This document shows, piece by piece, positions 16,243-24,491 of a stretch of DNA of 64,000 nt. The stretch covers positions 58,614-122,613 of the forward strand of contig JAFUEX010000001.1 in the NCBI GenBank assembly GCA_017470165.1, in the 5' to 3' direction. A model generated the notes under the pieces. The model was not told the DNA's origin, did no database searches, and was given only the letters and a program-made list of their open reading frames with translations. Origin of the DNA: Alphaproteobacteria bacterium (GTDB lineage Bacteria > Pseudomonadota > Alphaproteobacteria > RF32 > CAG-239). How positions within the stretch are numbered: the stretch's first letter is position 1; each line of letters begins with the position of its first letter. A program made the translations under genes and the position numbers.

Positions 16243-16587
16243 ATGCATCAAGAAAAAATAAGACAAGCGATATCAGATACCTTCAGACTCTTGTGGTCGT
16301 TTAAATGGTATGTTGGATTATATCTGTTATATTGTACTATAAATATTATATCATTATTTGATATACCGGCAGCAGATGATAAAATATTCCATGCGGAAGC
16401 GACTTCGCAAGCTTGGGCATATGCCAATCAAGAAGTTTATATCGGTAGTCTAAGGTTAGAAATCATAATACTGATTTTGCTTTTTCTGTTGGGAACGAGT
16501 AATATGCGTAATCATCCTTTGTTAGCAAAAGCTATATTTTTATCACCTTGGGTGTATATGATAATATGCTTAGGAAGGTTATTTTAA
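16243..16587 (+). CDS. Small membrane protein, paralogue of 33968-34294 (orphan immunity candidate)
   Basis: A 114-residue protein with three hydrophobic segments (about 18-38, 65-87 and 95-112). It shares LLWSFKWY and the stretch FLLGTSNMRNHPLLAKAIFL with the protein at 33968-34294 (FLVGTSNMRNHPVLAKMIFL). In the other locus this gene follows an intact Tlde1 toxin; here it follows only a Tlde1 remnant. The simplest reading is an immunity gene retained after its toxin was lost. The family is otherwise unknown to me. Ribosome-binding site weak (AGGATAAC). Confidence 0.65.
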   Translation: MHQEKIRQAISDTFRLLWSFKWYVGLYLLYCTINIISLFDIPAADDKIFHAEATSQAWAYANQEVYIGSLRLEIIILILLFLLGTSNMRNHPLLAKAIFLSPWVYMIICLGRLF

Positions 16588-16720
16588 AATGTTAAACAAT
16601 CCTCTTCATCACGCACAAAGTTTAACATTTTTTTTGTTTGGGACATTTTAGGCGTTTTCAAAAGTATAGTATTTTCGGGCTTTTCCAAGATAATGTTAAA
16701 AAATGCCACTTCTTTAACAT
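16586..16720 (+). terminator. Twin terminator-like hairpins, second copy
   Basis: AAAATGTTAAAC (16586-16597) pairs with GTTTAACATTTT (16620-16631); a second related hairpin follows near 16692-16722. Order and spacing copy those at 11831-11966. Confidence 0.6.
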
Positions 16721-16737
16721 TTATATTTTATTTTAAT

Positions 16738-16767
16738 AAGTTTAGTTTTTGCGTATTTTCTAAACTT
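16738..16767. repeat. 30-bp palindromic unit, right-hand copy
   Basis: Same arms (AAGTTTA / TAAACTT), length and T-rich centre as the long units of the 13218-13427 array. The following 100 bp (AGAGCTCT palindrome, then AACAGGCTTGACACCT) repeats the tail of that array. Confidence 0.7.
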
Positions 16768-16997
16768 ATTTAAATTTTAAGAGCTCTCAACGTCTTTGAA
16801 AATAGCCACATCTTAACGATGTTTAAAAACAGGCTTGACACCTAGTTGAGTCCGTATGAGGTGTGTCAAATGAGGCAGTTTCCCGTTTATTACACGTACT
16901 ATTCCTAGTATAATCCTTGTGTTTTACAAGCCGTTAATCAAGTTCTAATTCTATCGGGGTTCGAGATAGCATATTTATTTATAAGTTAAAACAACAA

Positions 16998-17396
16998 TTA
17001 TTTGCTTATTTGCTTTTTTCTGACAAAGGCGATAATTAGTGAGGCAATTGCCAAATAAATTGTTGTGTATGGATAAGACATAATATTTGTACTGTATTCT
17101 ACCATAGTATCAGAGTAATCTATAATATATCCGCCGCCAATTAACATAACAAAAACAATAAACATAAAGTATGGTATCCAACCGATAGCACATAAGTAAT
17201 ACGATGTTTTTGGGTAATTCGATATAAAATTTGATAAAAACTTTGGTGCTTTATTAAAACAAAGCATAAACATACCGAGGATAAACAATAAAAATAAGAT
17301 GCCGGTAGTGGTTTCACATCCTAAAAAGGAAAGAAGAGTTTCTAAAATACCATATATTCCGCCTAATATTAAAGCTTCTTTTGAGTATAATTTCAT
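16998..17396 (-). CDS. Small polytopic membrane protein (candidate immunity protein)
   Basis: A 132-residue protein behind AAGGAG. Four hydrophobic segments: ILGGIYGILETLLSFLGC (about 10-27), a second at 31-47, GWIPYFMFIVFVMLIGGGYI (about 73-92) and a last one near 108-125. No family recognised. It lies 53 bp downstream of the small basic protein encoded at 17450-17743 on the same strand. That toxin-sized gene followed by a membrane protein repeats the effector-immunity layout seen elsewhere in the island, but the role is inferred only from that. Confidence 0.55.
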   Translation of the reverse strand: MKLYSKEALILGGIYGILETLLSFLGCETTTGILFLLFILGMFMLCFNKAPKFLSNFISNYPKTSYYLCAIGWIPYFMFIVFVMLIGGGYIIDYSDTMVEYSTNIMSYPYTTIYLAIASLIIAFVRKKQISK

Positions 17397-17449
17397 TGTT
17401 TGTACTCCTTTTCCAAATTGAGGTAAGTTAGTTTATAATAATTATCTCT

Positions 17450-17743
17450 TTATTTTTTCCTATGATTGCGACAACTTTCATTGTAAGCATTAATACCATG
17501 TGCAATGTGAGCTCCAACCTGAGGCGGGATATTAATAGCTTTTATTTCATAGCCAACATAAGGTGCTTTACTGGCTACTCTTGATTGTAAGACATAGTCT
17601 AACATTTTGTTTCCAGTTGTTAATGTTTTAGGAACAGCAGCGTCTTTTCTGATTTTTAAGAAATTTGATGCAATTCCTTTAGCAGAGCAATCGCTGTTAT
17701 AACGAGATGATGCTTTGGTTGATGTTGATAATTTTTTAGGCAT
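17450..17743 (-). CDS. Small basic hypothetical protein (possible toxin fragment)
   Basis: A 97-residue protein behind AAAGGA. Serine- and lysine-rich at the N-terminus and with a C-terminal VGAHIAHGINAYNESCRNHR containing His and Cys residues that could be catalytic or metal-binding. No family recognised and no signal peptide. Length and position before a membrane protein suggest either a short toxin domain or the surviving C-terminus of a larger effector. Confidence 0.5.
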   Translation of the reverse strand: MPKKLSTSTKASSRYNSDCSAKGIASNFLKIRKDAAVPKTLTTGNKMLDYVLQSRVASKAPYVGYEIKAINIPPQVGAHIAHGINAYNESCRNHRKK

Positions 17744-18410
17744 TTAAATTTCCTTTTTCTAATAGTTAAACATAATGATAGCGCTATCAACGATTATATA
17801 GGTAAAAAGTTTTATTAAAATCAAGGATTGTTTAAAAAATTTTTTATATTTTTATTTGTTATTGTTTGTATGTCGCACAATGTATTCTGTCAAAACAATA
17901 AATCAGACGCAAAAGCTGTTTTATTGTAGAAATGAGTTAATTAGTATTTACTTTTGCTATCTAATAGGCTAAACATTTTTTAAATCTACAGGGTTAAATA
18001 TCTTTTAAATTCGATAAATGCTGATGTTATAACATCTAAATCATCATTAAAAGTTCGAATGATACTAAGTTGGCGCTGCCAGTCAAAGAACCATCCGAAA
18101 GGGTGGTGACACAGGAATACGGGACGGGACAGCATAATGAAAAGCGGTGGCAGCATAAAAAGGAGTGATGACATAAAAAAGGCGGCGCTTTTCTTTTTCT
18201 TCTACCCGAGGGGCAAAAAATCTGTTGAAATTTAATTTCAAGAGTGTATTGTGAGGACAATTTTTTTAATAAGCTGGCCTAAAAAAGGGATGAACCTGCC
18301 CACTGATGCCGGTTGCAGCCCCAATCCTAATGATAATCGCCTTGTGCGCTTTAGCTCGTGCCAAAGGAAAACTTGGCGATAAGGGCAGCCTTTGAGGAGA
18401 AAAACAAAAT
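17744..18410. other. Spacer between the accessory block and typA
   Basis: About 670 bp without a supported gene. The left half is AT-rich like the island and the right half has core-like composition, so the junction between accessory and core DNA lies near 18050-18250. Short open frames occur on the minus strand (17986-18174, 18266-18496) but have no ribosome-binding sites. The last bases carry TTGAGGAG before the typA start. Confidence 0.6.
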
Positions 18411-20231
18411 ATGGAAATGCGAAATATTGCTATTATCGCCCACGTTGACCACGGCAAAACCACTATGGTGGACGGCCTGCTCAAGCAAAGCGGCACTTTC
18501 AGAGAAAATCAGCAGGTAGAAACTTGTGTTATGGACAGCAACGAGCTGGAGCGCGAAAGGGGTATTACCATCCTTTCCAAATGTACCTCGGTCAACTGGA
18601 AGGGCACGCATATCAATATCGTTGACACCCCCGGCCACGCTGATTTCGGCGGTGAGGTCGAGCGTATTTTGTCTATGGTTGACGGGGTGGTTTTGCTGGT
18701 TGATGCCTCAGAGGGACCGATGCCGCAAACCAAGTTTGTGCTGGGCAAAGCCCTCAAATTGGGACTGTGCCCGATTGTCGTTATCAACAAGGCCGACAAG
18801 CCTGATGCACGCTGTGATGAGGTTTTGAACGAGGTTTTTGACCTGTTCGTCAGTTTGGATGCTAATGATAAGCAGCTTGATTTTCCGGTTTTGTATGCGT
18901 CCGGCCGCAACGGATGGGCAGTGAATGATTTGTCCGACGAAAAGAAAGACCTAACTCCACTGTTTACAATGATTTGCTCTTATGTACCGGCGCCGGATTG
19001 TCAGCCGGATGCGCCGTTTTCGATGCTGGCCACCACTTTGGAGGCCGACAAGTTTATCGGTCGTCTGCTCACCGGCAAAGTTCAAAGCGGCACTTTGCGC
19101 GTCAATGACACTATCAAAGTGCTCAACGGCGATTCTCAAGAGATTGAGCGGGTGCGTATCAGCAAAATTTTGGCCTATCGCGGGCTCAATCGCGAGTCGC
19201 TGGAGGTCGCTCATGCCGGTGATATTATTGCTGTGGCCGGAGTGGTAAAAGGAACGGTGGCTGATACCTTGTGCGCGTTTGAGGTAACGCAGGCCATTCA
19301 TGCGCAGCCGATTGACCCGCCGACATTGGCAATGACCTTTTCGATTAACGATTCGCCGCTCTCCGGCCGTGAGGGCGACAAAGTTACCTCGCGCGTTATT
19401 TGGGATAGATTGTGCAAAGAGGCCGAGGGTAATATTGCCCTGAAAATCTCACGCACTAATACATCCGATTCCTTTGAGGTCGCCGGCCGCGGCGAGTTGC
19501 AGCTCGGCGTCTTGATTGAAACTATGCGCCGCGAAGGTTTTGAGCTTTCGATTTCCCGTCCGCGTGTTTTGATGAAAAAAGATGATAACGGGCAGCTTTT
19601 GGAGCCGATAGAAGAGGTAGTGGTCGACGTTGACGAAGAGTTTTCCGGCGCGGTGGTCGAAAAACTGGGGCGCCGCCGCGGTGAATTAATTGAGATGATT
19701 CCCTCTCAGGTGGGCAACAAAACGCGGTTAATTTTTAATGCTCCGTCACGCGGGCTTATCGGCTATCACTCCGAGTTTTTGACCGACACGCGCGGCACCG
19801 GAGTAATGAACCGCTTATTTAAGTGCTACGAGCCTTTTAAGGGCGAAATTGAAAGCCGCCGTACCGGAGTGTTGATTTCCTCCGAAACCGGCACCGCGAT
19901 AGCCTACTCGCTGTGGAAATTGCAAGAACGCGGGCCGATGTTTATTGACGCCGGCGTGCCGGTCTATACCGGTATGATTATCGGTGAGCACACCAAACCC
20001 AACGACATTGAGGTTAATCCCTGCAAGGCCAAGCAGCTTACCAACATCCGTGCTGCCGGCAAAGATGATGCGATTGACCTGATTCCGCCGCGCAAAATGA
20101 GCTTGGAGCAGGGCCTGTCTTATATCCAAGATGATGAACTTTTGGAGGTCACGCCAAAGTCGTTGCGTCTGCGCAAGCGTATTCTCGACCCGTTGGCTCG
20201 CAAGCGTGCCAAACCGGAAATTATCGCCTGA
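18411..20231 (+). CDS. typA: GTP-binding translation factor TypA/BipA
   Basis: A 606-residue protein, normal family length. It begins MEMRNIAIIAHVDHGKTT, with G1 motif AHVDHGKT at residues 10-17, followed by RGITIL (G2), DTPGHADFGG (G3) and NKAD (G4). The C-terminal half has the EF-G-like domains and the BipA-specific end (RGPMFIDAGVPVYTGMIIGE, then AAGKDDAIDLIPPRKMSLEQ). BipA is a ribosome-associated GTPase that aids 50S assembly and stress or cold adaptation. GAGGAG precedes the ATG and a strong terminator follows the stop, so it is a single-gene unit. Composition marks the return to core DNA. Confidence 0.97.
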   Translation: MEMRNIAIIAHVDHGKTTMVDGLLKQSGTFRENQQVETCVMDSNELERERGITILSKCTSVNWKGTHINIVDTPGHADFGGEVERILSMVDGVVLLVDASEGPMPQTKFVLGKALKLGLCPIVVINKADKPDARCDEVLNEVFDLFVSLDANDKQLDFPVLYASGRNGWAVNDLSDEKKDLTPLFTMICSYVPAPDCQPDAPFSMLATTLEADKFIGRLLTGKVQSGTLRVNDTIKVLNGDSQEIERVRISKILAYRGLNRESLEVAHAGDIIAVAGVVKGTVADTLCAFEVTQAIHAQPIDPPTLAMTFSINDSPLSGREGDKVTSRVIWDRLCKEAEGNIALKISRTNTSDSFEVAGRGELQLGVLIETMRREGFELSISRPRVLMKKDDNGQLLEPIEEVVVDVDEEFSGAVVEKLGRRRGELIEMIPSQVGNKTRLIFNAPSRGLIGYHSEFLTDTRGTGVMNRLFKCYEPFKGEIESRRTGVLISSETGTAIAYSLWKLQERGPMFIDAGVPVYTGMIIGEHTKPNDIEVNPCKAKQLTNIRAAGKDDAIDLIPPRKMSLEQGLSYIQDDELLEVTPKSLRLRKRILDPLARKRAKPEIIA

Positions 20232-20241
20232 TACGAAAACA

Positions 20242-20272
20242 CCCCCGAGTTTAATGCTCGGGGGCGATTTTT
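20242..20272 (+). terminator. Rho-independent terminator of typA
   Basis: CCCCCGAG (20242-20249) and CTCGGGGG (20257-20264) form an 8-bp GC-rich stem, followed by CGA and eight T. It may also serve the convergent gene at 20286-20561. Confidence 0.9.
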
Positions 20273-20285
20273 TTTAAGAAAAGTA

Positions 20286-20561
20286 TTATCGTGATTTTAA
20301 TCCTAAGAAAACCCGTTGTATAGGATTACCATTATTTTGATTAAGCACACTTTCAACGTTTTTTGATAACTTTTTGGCAACAATCCTGTTTGTGATTTCG
20401 CGGTCTTTTCCTTCTCCCAAATGTTTACCGAATTCTTCCTGCAGATCGGATAGAGCCTGAGGCGCATAATTCACTGCGGCATCCTTCGTACCTCCGCTCG
20501 CTATGGTAGTATACTCCGGATGTCTTTTTTTTGCTATTTCACCTAAATTTCCACCGCTCAT
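20286..20561 (-). CDS. Small hypothetical protein, 91 residues
   Basis: Behind a strong GGAGG site (start MSGGNLGEIAKKRHPEYTTI). Mainly helical and charged, without a signal peptide or membrane segment. No family recognised. It lies 73 bp downstream of the gene at 20635-21150 on the same strand and may be co-transcribed. Its cytoplasmic role is unknown. Confidence 0.6.
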   Translation of the reverse strand: MSGGNLGEIAKKRHPEYTTIASGGTKDAAVNYAPQALSDLQEEFGKHLGEGKDREITNRIVAKKLSKNVESVLNQNNGNPIQRVFLGLKSR

Positions 20562-20634
20562 AATTCAGCCTCCTATCTCAGTTCATCACTTTTGTCTATT
20601 ATGACATATTTTTGCCCAAATGTCAAGCTGTCCT

Positions 20635-21150
20635 TTATCGGCCGCCCCTTCCGCGCAGATTGTTCAATCCCTTGGTGGATGCGTTGTTCATTCCATTATC
20701 GGTGCCTTTGCTCAGCGATGTCCAAACCTCTTTCAAAAAGCGATTGTTCATCATCAGCATTCCTTGTAAATTGTCATGAATTTTTCGCGCCAAAATACCG
20801 GTCAACTCGCGGTAAGTCCCGTTGATAAGCAGACTGTAACCTCTTACCACATCGGCCCTAAACTTTACCCCTGCCATCTGTTGGGCGGCAGCTGCTTGTT
20901 CGCGGTGTTTGGCCACCACTTTGGCCTGATCTTTAATCTCGCCGAACATCGCCTCCAAATCAGCTCTTTCTTCTATCGTCAAGGCCACCCCCTCGGGCAA
21001 AACTAAAGTATTAGAATTGGCATCCCACATAAAGGTCTTAGCCTTACGCAACAACCATCCCTTCAGCCCGCCGACTTGCTTGATTTGGGCTGTGTTTTTT
21101 TTCTTGAGTTTATTTTTTTCGTTTTTTTCGGTCTCTTCGCCAGAATCCAT
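20635..21150 (-). CDS. Hypothetical cytoplasmic protein, 171 residues
   Basis: Starts MDSGEETEKNEKNKLKKKNT with a GGAG site. A lysine-rich N-terminus (1-25) is followed by a helical region with alternating charged residues (about 60-150) and a Gly/Arg tail ending LRGRGGR, which might touch nucleic acid. No family recognised. It is the first gene of a likely pair with 20286-20561 and is divergent from murJ. Confidence 0.6.
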   Translation of the reverse strand: MDSGEETEKNEKNKLKKKNTAQIKQVGGLKGWLLRKAKTFMWDANSNTLVLPEGVALTIEERADLEAMFGEIKDQAKVVAKHREQAAAAQQMAGVKFRADVVRGYSLLINGTYRELTGILARKIHDNLQGMLMMNNRFLKEVWTSLSKGTDNGMNNASTKGLNNLRGRGGR

Positions 21151-21332
21151 CCGTGATTCTCCAATTATTAATTTTTGTCCATTATTTCCGCGATTTTATT
21201 TTTTGTCAAGCCCCAAACCCGCAGGTTGCCTTAAAAAAATCTCTTAACAGCCTCAAATTTCTTATTCCAATATGCAAAAGTATAATATATAATCGGTTAA
21301 CATCAGATTAATTTATCGGGTTTAGCGAAAAA

Positions 21333-22913
21333 ATGAACCTATTTAAAGCAATTGCCACTTTCGGCGGTTTTACTCTTCTCTCGCGCATCAGCGGATTCGT
21401 ACGCGACATTATTTTGGCCGGCTTTTTGGGCGCCGGAGCTATGGCCGATGCCTTTTTTGTTGCCTTTAAGCTGCCCAATTTGTTTCGCTCGCTTTTTGCC
21501 GAAGGGGCTTTTACCACAGCTTTTGTGCCGATGCTCTCACAAAAACTTTGCGCCGGTTCTCGCAAAAAAGCTCTGCTTTTCGCTTCGGCAGCGATTACTG
21601 TTTTGGCATTTTTTGTGGGTATTTTTGTTGTGCTGATGGAGTTGGCAATGCCTTATGTGGTGCAGGTTTTGGCTCCCGGTTTTGCTGATGATGCCGAAAA
21701 AATGTCGCTAGCCGCATCGCTTTGCCGCATTACTTTTCCGTTTTTGTTGTTTATCTCCGTGGTTTCGTTTCAATCCGGCATTCTCAACTCTTTTAACAAA
21801 TTTGCCGCACCGGCAGCAGCGCCGATAATCCTCAACCTGATGATTATTATCTCACTTTTTCTTTTTGTGCCTTTTGCTCCATCAACTGCGCACGGACTGG
21901 CGTGGGGTATCACTTTTGCCGGTGTTGCCGAGATTTTGTGGCTGCGGCATTTTCTGCTCAAGCAAAAGATTTATCTTCGTCCGCAGCTTAACTTGCTTAA
22001 ATTGCTCAAAGATGACGATATTCGCACATTGTTCAAGCGGGTGGCTCCGGGGGTTTTGGGCGCCGGTATTTATCAAATAAATATGGTCGTCGACACAATA
22101 CTTGTCTCATTGGTCGGCACTGGCGCCATCTCGTGGTTGTATTATGCCAACCGTCTTCAACAGCTTCCTTTAGGGGTGGTCGGTGCTGCTATCAGCGTGG
22201 CAGTGTTGCCCATCCTCTCCCGCCATATCAAGTCGCAAGAGATTGAGCAGGCGCAAGTAGTGCAAAACAAAGCGGTTGAATATGGAGCAATTTTGTCGAT
22301 TCCCTGCGCTTTTGCCCTGATAATTTTGGCCGAACCGATTATCAATATCCTGTTCCAGCACGGTAAATTCGGATTCTCCCAAACGGTTATGACTGCCAAA
22401 GCGGTGGTGGCTTATGCGGTGGGCTTGCCGGCTTACGTAATGGTCAAGGCTTTGGCGCCCAACTTTTTTGCCCGCGGCGATACCAAAACACCGGTTAAAT
22501 ATTCGGCGGTTGTGCTTTTGACTAATTTGGTTTTCGCAGTTGTTTTGATGTCGCCTTTCGGCCATGTCGGCATTGCCTGCGCCACCACTATCGCGGCGTT
22601 TGTATCGCTGTTTATGTATTTGCGCGGTCTGAAAAAACGTGCCTATTGGCAGCCGTCCGCCCATCTTTTGGGGAAAATTATCCGCATTATTATCTGCTCG
22701 GGCGTGATGAATGTTGTCATTATGCTGAGCCTTAAGTTATACGATTTTTATTTTGACAATTGGCTGCGGCTTACCATTTTGCCCAAATCCGTCCTGCTGG
22801 CGTTTGCCTGCATTATGGGCGGAGCGGCCTTTGTTGTGTCGGCGGCGTTGCTGCGGGTTCTCAATCTGCGCGAATTAGCGGCATCTCTCCTAAATCGAAA
22901 GCAAAAAATATGA
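21333..22913 (+). CDS. murJ: Lipid II flippase MurJ
   Basis: A 526-residue polytopic membrane protein of normal length with about 14 hydrophobic segments. The N-terminus has the MurJ/MviN hallmark SRISGFVRDIILAGFLGAG (about residues 17-35), then ADAFFVAFKLPNLFRSLFAE and GAFTTAFVPM. MurJ moves lipid II across the inner membrane for peptidoglycan synthesis. Its stop overlaps the next start (ATGA), so it leads an operon with the DUF2333, Nfu and Bax-like genes. The ATG has only a weak ribosome-binding site. Confidence 0.97.
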   Translation: MNLFKAIATFGGFTLLSRISGFVRDIILAGFLGAGAMADAFFVAFKLPNLFRSLFAEGAFTTAFVPMLSQKLCAGSRKKALLFASAAITVLAFFVGIFVVLMELAMPYVVQVLAPGFADDAEKMSLAASLCRITFPFLLFISVVSFQSGILNSFNKFAAPAAAPIILNLMIIISLFLFVPFAPSTAHGLAWGITFAGVAEILWLRHFLLKQKIYLRPQLNLLKLLKDDDIRTLFKRVAPGVLGAGIYQINMVVDTILVSLVGTGAISWLYYANRLQQLPLGVVGAAISVAVLPILSRHIKSQEIEQAQVVQNKAVEYGAILSIPCAFALIILAEPIINILFQHGKFGFSQTVMTAKAVVAYAVGLPAYVMVKALAPNFFARGDTKTPVKYSAVVLLTNLVFAVVLMSPFGHVGIACATTIAAFVSLFMYLRGLKKRAYWQPSAHLLGKIIRIIICSGVMNVVIMLSLKLYDFYFDNWLRLTILPKSVLLAFACIMGGAAFVVSAALLRVLNLRELAASLLNRKQKI

Positions 22914-23929
22914 CCTCAAAAAACTTAAATTTTCGCAAGCTGCTCAAACAAGCACGTCCTTATCTCAAAATGCTGCTCCGGATAGGAACTTCGAGGCTTT
23001 CTCGCCTGTCGCACCTAATCAAAAGCAAAATTACTGCTTGGTGGCAAGTGGCTTTGGCTGTGGTTTTTGCCATAGTATTTTTGTATTATCCTATCGGCGG
23101 CTATATGATAAACTCAATCGACACTTCGCCCTATCATGCCAAAAGCCGTAACACCAGCCTATATACCATTGATTCGCTGAGTTATCTCATCAACCGCGAA
23201 GTGCACCATCATATCTGGACGCCCAATCTGCCGGTGTTGTTTCCCTCGTATTTTCTTGATAATATGCCTAATTTTCAAACCGGTATTATCTCGGCGGTTG
23301 CACATACGGCGGGTGGATTGAAACAAATGAGTTTTACCACCTCGGCCTCATCGCCTTCTGCTGATTTGGATGAGGCAGCGCGTCTTTTGCGTTATCCGGC
23401 CGATATTTGGCTGTTTTCTAAACAAAACCGCCTTACTCCGGCCACTTCATCCAACACCCAATACAAAAAAGGACGTCGTCATCTCAATAATTTTAACAAT
23501 GATATTGCCTCAGGCAAAATAATGTTATCCCGCGATGCGAGTAATTTTGTTCCGATTTTGGAGGCTGTTCGCCGCGACTTGCTCAATTTGATTAAACGCA
23601 ACTCCGACCACATCCGCGAAAATAATACCAACCTCCTCGATTTTAAGGCGGACGATGTCTTTTATTATGCTTATGGCAAATTATATGCTTATTCGCAAAT
23701 CGCCTCGTCGTTAAGTCTCGATTTCAAAGAAACTTTGGTCAGTCGCGACATTTATCAACAATGGACATCATTTATCCGTCTGTTGACCGGAGCTTCTGAG
23801 ATAACTCCGTTGATTGTGCGCAATGGCTCGCTGAGCTCCGGTTTTGCTCCCAATCATTTGGCCTATCTCAATGACCTGACTGCTCAGGCGCTCACGTATC
23901 TTGATGCTATTTTGTGTCAGCTTCACTAA
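22910..23929 (+). CDS. DUF2333 family inner-membrane protein
   Basis: A 339-residue protein starting at the ATG that overlaps the murJ stop by 4 bp; an upstream in-frame start would lie within murJ. One membrane segment (about 42-62) precedes YYPIGGYMINSID, the conserved entry to the DUF2333 periplasmic region. The remainder includes DDVFYYAYGKLYAYSQIASS, another conserved stretch. DUF2333 is a proteobacterial family of unknown function. Coupling to murJ suggests an envelope role. Confidence 0.85.
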   Translation: MTSKNLNFRKLLKQARPYLKMLLRIGTSRLSRLSHLIKSKITAWWQVALAVVFAIVFLYYPIGGYMINSIDTSPYHAKSRNTSLYTIDSLSYLINREVHHHIWTPNLPVLFPSYFLDNMPNFQTGIISAVAHTAGGLKQMSFTTSASSPSADLDEAARLLRYPADIWLFSKQNRLTPATSSNTQYKKGRRHLNNFNNDIASGKIMLSRDASNFVPILEAVRRDLLNLIKRNSDHIRENNTNLLDFKADDVFYYAYGKLYAYSQIASSLSLDFKETLVSRDIYQQWTSFIRLLTGASEITPLIVRNGSLSSGFAPNHLAYLNDLTAQALTYLDAILCQLH

Positions 23930-23948
23930 AATTAAGGAGCCTTTGCTT

Positions 23949-24491
23949 ATGAATATCGAAATTCAAACTACGCCGGATGCCAATATCGTCAACTTCTTTC
24001 CCGAACAACCGCTTTTGCGCTCCGGTTCGGCTGAGTTTATCGACCGCAAGTCGCTGCGCAAATCTCCTTTGGCCGAGCAGATATTTGACCTTGGCGGCAT
24101 TGCTTCGTTGTTTATCACCGCGGATATGATATCCGTCACCAAAACCGATGATGCCGATTGGGCAGAGTTGGAACCCCTGATTATGGCCGAAATTATGGAT
24201 TATTTGGCCTTGGGCGACCAAGCTCAGGTTGCCGCTGAGGATGGCTCTGATAATATTGTCGAGCAAATAAATGCATTGCTCAATGCCCGTATCCGCCCTG
24301 CAGTCAAGCGCGATGGCGGCGATATTAAGTTTGTCGATTTTCAAGATGGTATTGTCACTGTCGAGATGCAAGGCTCTTGCAAGGGCTGCCCTTATGCCAT
24401 GCGCACCCTCAAAGACGGCGTGGAAAAAATCCTCAAAACCTACATTCCGCAAATAAACGAGGTTCGTAATGCCTCAGCCGACGATGCTTAA
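23949..24491 (+). CDS. Nfu-type iron-sulfur cluster carrier protein
   Basis: A 180-residue protein behind AAGGAG. Residues about 1-90 match the Nfu N-terminal domain, and about 100-170 the NifU-like domain with the cluster-binding motif GSCKGCPYA (CXXC) and the preceding RPAVKRDGGDIKFVDF. Nfu proteins carry assembled Fe-S clusters to target enzymes. Several Fe-S enzymes are encoded nearby in the window (NrdG, SdaA, FrhB-like). It is in the murJ operon, 19 bp after the DUF2333 gene. Confidence 0.92.
   Translation: MNIEIQTTPDANIVNFFPEQPLLRSGSAEFIDRKSLRKSPLAEQIFDLGGIASLFITADMISVTKTDDADWAELEPLIMAEIMDYLALGDQAQVAAEDGSDNIVEQINALLNARIRPAVKRDGGDIKFVDFQDGIVTVEMQGSCKGCPYAMRTLKDGVEKILKTYIPQINEVRNASADDA

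Noticed and set aside
17986-18174. Minus-strand 62-codon frame in the spacer
   Set aside because: The C-terminal half looks vaguely protein-like, but there is no start signal and no homologue I can name.
18266-18496. Minus-strand open frame before and into typA
   Set aside because: It overlaps the typA start on the opposite strand and has no ribosome-binding site or recognisable domain.
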